Assembly (NCBI GenBank): GCA_023266075.1
Contig: JAHFRX010000044.1
Coordinates: 1-10,280, forward strand
DNA: 10,280 bases
Origin: Legionellaceae bacterium
GTDB taxonomy: Bacteria; Pseudomonadota; Gammaproteobacteria; Legionellales; Legionellaceae
Direction: 5' to 3'
Shown here: one piece after another, positions 6,613-10,280 of the stretch
Numbering within the stretch: position 1 is the stretch's first letter
Layout of the letters: each line of letters opens with the position of its first letter
Position numbers and translations under genes: made by a program
Notes under the pieces: generated by a model
The model's database searches: none
Told to the model about the DNA's origin: nothing
The model's input: only the letters and a program-made list of their open reading frames with translations

Positions 6613-7809
6613 TCACAATCGTAAAGAAACCACAGGGTCTAATTTAGCTGCGCGATGGGCTGGATAAAATCCAAAAAATATACCTGTTGCGACAGAGACA
6701 AAAAAACCAATCCACACAGGAAACCAATAGAAGGTATAAGACCAATGATTAAAATATGCAATGACCCATGTAATAATGATACCCATTAAAATCCCAACGA
6801 CGCCTCCTGTGAGTGATAAAAAAAGGGCTTCAGTTAAAAATAAGAGCTGGATATGATGACGTGTTGCACCCAATGCTTTTCGAATGCCAATTTCTTGTTT
6901 TCGTTCACCAACGGATACTAACATCACATTCATAATCCCGACACCACCGACGAGAAGAGCAATACTGCCAATTGTTGCAAGGAGCAAGGTAAAAATTCGG
7001 CCTTGTTTTTCCATACCTTCAATGATTTGTTTTGCACTACGAATAAAAACGCCTAATTTCGGTGCTTGCTTTCGTATGACGCGTTTGACATCATGAATGG
7101 CAGGATCTACGGGTACATTTGGATTTAAACGCAAAATAGCACTATTGATTTTGAGAGAGGGATTGATAAATTGGATGCCTGTCAGTGGAATGATAATCGC
7201 TTGATTGATGTCTTCGTTGAAAAATGCATTTTCTTTCCAAGGTTTGGCGATACCAACGATGGTGTAGAGCATATTTCCTATTTGGAGTTGCCTGCCCAAC
7301 GGATTTTCAAACGTCACGTGTTGTAGTTGTGAGGCAAGTTTGTGCCCAATGGTACAGTGATGCTCGTAAGACTCAAGTGCTGAAACAAAGTGTCCTGAGC
7401 GCATACGAATGTGCATAATGCGTGCGAGTGATTCGTCAGCACCGATGATGGGGCTTGTGATGGCGTGCCCATCGTAACTTACGGATTGATAGAAACTACT
7501 GTAAGGTGCTATGTCTATCACCGAGGGGATGAGCGCCGGGAACTGTTGCCATGTCGAAAGCGGGATTTCTGATTTTTGGTTGGCGCTCTGACCCGCTCGT
7601 TCGCCTTGCTGAAAAAGATAAATGCCAAGTAAATCGGTATCCATCGCTTTAAATTGTTGCAATGCAGATTCTGTTGCTAATTTGCCTGAACTGATTAAAG
7701 CGACAATTGCGCCAGTGCCGACTAAAATCCCAATCATCGCCAAAAAAGCGCGTAGTTTTGCAGTAATAAAGTATAAAAATGCTTGTTGTAGATAGCCTGT
7801 CCAAGTCAT
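6613..7809 (-). CDS. MacB/FtsX-type ABC transporter permease
   Basis: This is the inner-membrane subunit of a type VII (MacB-like) ABC exporter, a mechanotransmission family in which cytoplasmic ATP hydrolysis drives periplasmic movements. The protein has 398 residues with the typical four-helix plan. Helix 1 is at about 21-41 (AFLAMIGILVGTGAIVALIS). A large periplasmic MacB_PCD-type domain covers about 45-270. Helices 2-4 are near 273-300, 322-352 and 362-385. The cytoplasmic coupling segment GERKQEIGIRKALGATRHHI (301-320) and the ending GFYPAHRAAKLDPVVSLRL are hallmarks of the family. Its ATG overlaps the stop of the ATPase gene as ATGA, so the two are translationally coupled. E. coli MacB has the ATPase fused at the N-terminus; here it is separate. 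LolC/E-type permeases are related, but the neighbouring adaptor and TolC genes favour a MacAB-like exporter. The substrate is unknown. Confidence 0.92.
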   Translation of the reverse strand: MTWTGYLQQAFLYFITAKLRAFLAMIGILVGTGAIVALISSGKLATESALQQFKAMDTDLLGIYLFQQGERAGQSANQKSEIPLSTWQQFPALIPSVIDIAPYSSFYQSVSYDGHAITSPIIGADESLARIMHIRMRSGHFVSALESYEHHCTIGHKLASQLQHVTFENPLGRQLQIGNMLYTIVGIAKPWKENAFFNEDINQAIIIPLTGIQFINPSLKINSAILRLNPNVPVDPAIHDVKRVIRKQAPKLGVFIRSAKQIIEGMEKQGRIFTLLLATIGSIALLVGGVGIMNVMLVSVGERKQEIGIRKALGATRHHIQLLFLTEALFLSLTGGVVGILMGIIITWVIAYFNHWSYTFYWFPVWIGFFVSVATGIFFGFYPAHRAAKLDPVVSLRL

Positions 7810-8504
7810 GTTCGGTTATCCATGATGATTTCTCCATCTTGGATAACAATTTTTCTCATACACTGCGCTGCAACGTGCTCTTCATGTGTAATGAGAATAA
7901 TTGTTCGCCCTTCTTTGTTTAAAGACTTAAAGAGATCCATAATTTCTTGACTGGTTTTAGAATCTAAAGCGCCTGTAGGCTCATCCGCCAAGATGACATC
8001 TGGTTGGCCAATCAATGCTCGCGCAATCGCAATACGTTGTTGTTGCCCACCAGAGAGCTGCGTTGGTCGGCGTTTTGCAAAGTGCTTCATTTGTACATGC
8101 GAGAGCGCGTCGAGCGCTATCGCTTCACTTTCCTCGGGTGTTAAGCCACGATATAGCATGGGTAATGCGACGTTCTGAAGTGCGGTTAATCGTGCTAGCA
8201 AATGAAATTGTTGAAACACAAAACCAATATGTTGATTTCGTAAATGCGCAAGGTCATCATCATTGACTAACGTCATTTTTCGGTCATGCAACCAATATTC
8301 ACCGGTATAATTGTGATCGAGTAGGCCAATAATGCTCATTAAAGTGGATTTTCCTGAACCGGACTGTCCAAGGATCGCCAGCATATCACCGGCCGTGATA
8401 TTCAAAGAGAGTTGCTTAATAACAGGAACAGCCGTTTGATGAACGTAATACGATTTATTGATGTTGATGAGACGAATGATGGAGGCCGGGGTGTCATTCT
8501 TCAT
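7806..8504 (-). CDS. ABC transporter ATP-binding protein, MacB/LolD type
   Basis: This is the nucleotide-binding subunit that powers the adjacent permease. From ATG 8504 it has 232 residues, normal for the family. All motifs are intact: Walker A GQSGSGKST (46-54), Q-loop VFQQFHLL (96-103), signature LSGGQQQR (150-157), Walker B VILADEPT (170-177), D-loop GALD (178-181) and the switch histidine H207. The stretch VFQQFHLL and the sequence ADEPTGALDSKT are typical of the MacB/LolD/FtsE branch. A TTG at 8540 would add 12 residues, but AGGTGAG ten bases before the ATG and the usual N-terminal length favour 8504. The gene overlaps the adaptor gene by 11 bases and the permease gene by four, so subunit ratios are probably set by coupled translation. 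Confidence 0.94.
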   Translation of the reverse strand: MKNDTPASIIRLININKSYYVHQTAVPVIKQLSLNITAGDMLAILGQSGSGKSTLMSIIGLLDHNYTGEYWLHDRKMTLVNDDDLAHLRNQHIGFVFQQFHLLARLTALQNVALPMLYRGLTPEESEAIALDALSHVQMKHFAKRRPTQLSGGQQQRIAIARALIGQPDVILADEPTGALDSKTSQEIMDLFKSLNKEGRTIILITHEEHVAAQCMRKIVIQDGEIIMDNRT

Positions 8505-9642
8505 ATTGAATTGTCTCACCTGCGCGTAATCCTGATTCAATCACGACACTTTCTCCCTCAACAGCCCCCGTTGTGACCGCTCTCAGTTCAGGTTTTTCTT
8601 TTGCGTTGAGTATGGTGAGTGTCGTGATATTTTTATTTTGTTTCAGTGATTTTATCGGAACTAAGAGTTTATCCTGACTTTTGATATGAAGATCAATGGA
8701 GGCACTCATGCCAACCTTAATGATTTTTTGAGCTTGCTCATCGAGATGCTTAATTTCAACAATGGCGGTGAACGAAGGGAGTAAGCCATTATTTTTACTG
8801 GATGCTTGCGCGTTAATTGCCACTAATTTTCCTAAAAAAGTGTGTTTACCAAAAGCGATACCGCGTACGGTTACGGGCATTCCTGGTTGAATGACATTCA
8901 TATCAATTTCTGGGATATCAATATCAATACGAATACCGCGCATATCACCAATGAGTGCTAAAACTTGGCCTGATTTTACAGTGGAACCGACGGTGAGTTG
9001 TGCTTGTTTGTCATTTTCAGATTTTGGTGGGTAAAGTAAGATGCCGCGACGGGGCGCTTTTAACTGTACTAAATTGTGTTTACTCATGAGCGCAAGATGC
9101 ACTTTATCAAACTCAGAAAGACTTAAGCCAGCAAGTTCATCATCGGCACTTGAGTTTTCTCCCATTTTTTCAAGTAACTCTGTGACTTTACGCGTAGACT
9201 GCATGAGCGTGACGCGCTCTGTATTTAGACTGGATTTCTCACTGAGATAATTATTCTTAGATAAGAGCCCTGAGTTCCATAAATCCTCTGTGCCGGAAAA
9301 TTTAGTTTTCGCCATGGTGTAACTGTCTTTTGCTTTGAGATATTCAGTCACTGTATCGTGATAAAGCTTTTGTAATTCGGGAGAGTTCAGTGTAAATACG
9401 ACCATATTTTTAGAAACCCATTGACCATAGTGATAGTGAGCAGCTTCTATCGTGCCATCTGCAGGGCTTGTCATGGAGCTTTCATGAATCGGTTGAATAA
9501 CGCCCGTAAAATGTAGTGTTTTATGCAATGTTGTGGATTGAATGACGTGTGTTTTGAGCGTGTGAATTTTGGCCTTAGAGTGACACCCCGAGAGAAGAAT
9601 GAGCATGCAGGTTATAAAAAAAGTCTGATTGATGTGGGTCAT
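8494..9642 (-). CDS. Periplasmic adaptor (membrane fusion) lipoprotein, MacA/HlyD-like
   Basis: This adaptor bridges the inner-membrane permease and the TolC-type channel. From ATG 9642 it has 382 residues. A lipoprotein signal peptide ends in LLSGC, with C20 as the lipidated residue. Next come the first lipoyl half (about 58-90, SPADGTIEAAHYHYGQWV), a helical hairpin of roughly 95 residues (91-185), the second lipoyl half (LKAPRRGILL, from 194), a beta-barrel (about 236-320, IPEIDMNVIQPGMPVTV) and a membrane-proximal domain to the end. The start is fixed by the ATGA overlap with the channel gene and by GAGG eight bases upstream; a TTG at 9669 would place nine residues before a normal signal peptide. 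Residue +2 after the cysteine is His rather than the Asp that retains AcrA-type lipoproteins in the inner membrane of E. coli. Best read as the MacA-like partner of this operon. Confidence 0.9.
   Translation of the reverse strand: MTHINQTFFITCMLILLSGCHSKAKIHTLKTHVIQSTTLHKTLHFTGVIQPIHESSMTSPADGTIEAAHYHYGQWVSKNMVVFTLNSPELQKLYHDTVTEYLKAKDSYTMAKTKFSGTEDLWNSGLLSKNNYLSEKSSLNTERVTLMQSTRKVTELLEKMGENSSADDELAGLSLSEFDKVHLALMSKHNLVQLKAPRRGILLYPPKSENDKQAQLTVGSTVKSGQVLALIGDMRGIRIDIDIPEIDMNVIQPGMPVTVRGIAFGKHTFLGKLVAINAQASSKNNGLLPSFTAIVEIKHLDEQAQKIIKVGMSASIDLHIKSQDKLLVPIKSLKQNKNITTLTILNAKEKPELRAVTTGAVEGESVVIESGLRAGETIQYEE
8515..8521 (-). promoter_or_regulatory. Ribosome binding site for the ATPase subunit
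   Basis: AGGTGAG on the minus strand, ten bases before ATG 8504 and inside the adaptor coding end. It supports the ATG over the TTG at 8540. Confidence 0.45.
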
Positions 9643-10280
9643 CCATTGTACCTCAGTTTGATTTTCCAATGTGTTAATGTGGTGCCTAATATTTTTTCAA
9701 GTGCCGAGAGTTGGTTTAAGTAGGCAATTTTAGCGTTAATTAAACTCATTTGTGCCTGAATGAGTTGATTTTGTGTATTGCTCACATCAAGCGCACTTGC
9801 GATACCCGCTTGTTGCTTTTTCTTGGCGAGAGCGTATGACTCAGCGGCTAATGCAACTTGGCGTTTTGTTAACGCATATTGTTTTGTTTGACTTTCAATA
9901 GCGATAAGGGTGTTTTTTACAGCGGTGATTAAGATTCGCTTTGCAGCAACGATCTGGAGTTTATCTTTTTCAAGTCGAATTTTTGCGCTAATCAATTGTT
10001 GTCTTCGATTAATGTCATGTAACGGAATGGTCATTGTTACGCCTGCAGATTCATTGACATTTTTACCATTGTAAATGTTTTTTAAGCCCGACGTGACATT
10101 GTCTACATTCGTCAGTGTCCCAGTTTGAACATTGGCGGCGAGATCAAGTTGCCAAAATTGTTGATTTTTTGCAACGATATAGGCGCGTTCATCAGCACGT
10201 ATGCTCGATTGTAGCGCCAAATATTCAGTATTGTGAAGGAGTGCTTGTTCAACAGAGGCCTGCAAGTCGGGTACAACGAG
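9639..10280 (-). CDS. TolC-family outer-membrane efflux channel, C-terminal part (5' end outside window)
   Basis: This is the outer-membrane exit duct of the exporter. The 213 codons present form the second OEP repeat of a TolC-like protein. It opens with PDLQASVEQALLHNTEYLALQ, the usual start of the repeat, continues with long coiled-coil helices rich in Gln, Ala and Lys, and crosses a beta segment (LDLAANVQTG...VTMTIPL). It ends with a second helical pair, including QNQLIQAQMSLINAKIAYLNQLSALEKILGTTL..W, the family's usual C-terminus. Start, signal peptide and first repeat lie beyond base 10280, as does the operon promoter. The stop overlaps the adaptor start by four bases (ATGA). There is no frameshift in the part seen. 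The gene is too incomplete to say which TolC subgroup it belongs to. Confidence 0.88.
   Translation of the reverse strand, partial: LVVPDLQASVEQALLHNTEYLALQSSIRADERAYIVAKNQQFWQLDLAANVQTGTLTNVDNVTSGLKNIYNGKNVNESAGVTMTIPLHDINRRQQLISAKIRLEKDKLQIVAAKRILITAVKNTLIAIESQTKQYALTKRQVALAAESYALAKKKQQAGIASALDVSNTQNQLIQAQMSLINAKIAYLNQLSALEKILGTTLTHWKIKLRYNG
9651..9654 (-). promoter_or_regulatory. Ribosome binding site for the adaptor lipoprotein
   Basis: GAGG on the minus strand, eight bases before ATG 9642, within the last codons of the channel gene. Together with the ATGA junction (9642-9639) it decides the start. Confidence 0.45.

Noticed and set aside
6595..6640. Possible promoter for mltB in the permease end and the short gap
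   Set aside because: A CATACT element can be placed as a -10, but no acceptable -35 lies 16-18 bases away, so co-transcription with the permease is simpler.
8015..8266. Plus-strand open frame of 83 codons opposite the ATPase subunit
   Set aside because: It is antisense to intact Walker and signature motifs and its translation is compositionally odd; a shadow of the real gene.
6613..8504. LolCDE lipoprotein-releasing transporter, given lolA in the window
   Set aside because: ATPase and permease are of the same superfamily, but they are overlapped with adaptor and TolC genes and there is a single permease, which fits a MacAB-like exporter better.

Overview
The window reads as chromosomal DNA from a low-to-moderate GC gammaproteobacterium with a full diderm envelope. 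The evidence is a LolA carrier, a full-length YhdP-type AsmA-like protein, a soluble lytic transglycosylase of the MltB family and a TolC-dependent ABC efflux system. The overall style (AT-leaning, tightly packed genes, TTG/GTG codons near several starts) would fit Legionellales/Coxiellaceae-like bacteria, but nothing here fixes the genus. Every gene has an intact frame. There is no RNA gene, CRISPR array, insertion sequence or long repeat, and no gene-free stretch longer than about 60 bases.

Plus strand, 1-4154: the 3' end of lolA (periplasmic carrier of outer-membrane lipoproteins) overlaps the start of a yhdP homologue (about 1,270 aa, inner-membrane anchored, periplasmic, implicated in phospholipid delivery to the outer membrane). 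The yhdP ribosome binding site lies inside the lolA coding end, so the two are probably translationally coupled. A short hairpin plus T-run follows yhdP.

Minus strand, 4196-5512: one AAA_14/DUF4143 ATPase of unknown biological role with a nuclease-like C-terminal motif set. It converges on yhdP and looks like an independent, slightly AT-richer single-gene unit. Its putative promoter overlaps a putative terminator of the upstream operon.

Minus strand, 5602-10280: a compact operon read from high to low coordinates. It encodes a TolC-family outer-membrane channel (N-terminus outside the window), a lipoprotein periplasmic adaptor, a MacB/LolD-type ATPase, a MacB/FtsX-type permease and an MltB-type lytic transglycosylase. 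The first four overlap by 4 to 11 bases. Together they specify a complete tripartite MacAB-TolC-like exporter whose ATPase and permease are separate proteins, unlike E. coli MacB. The transglycosylase is a plausible wall-remodelling partner, because such an exporter must cross the peptidoglycan, but that link is inferred from gene order only. The substrate cannot be read from the sequence.

No clearly new biological system is visible. The points most worth a second look are the lolA-yhdP coupling, the exporter plus transglycosylase operon, the clustering of all three YhdP cysteines, and the isolated ATPase with its intact nuclease-like motifs.
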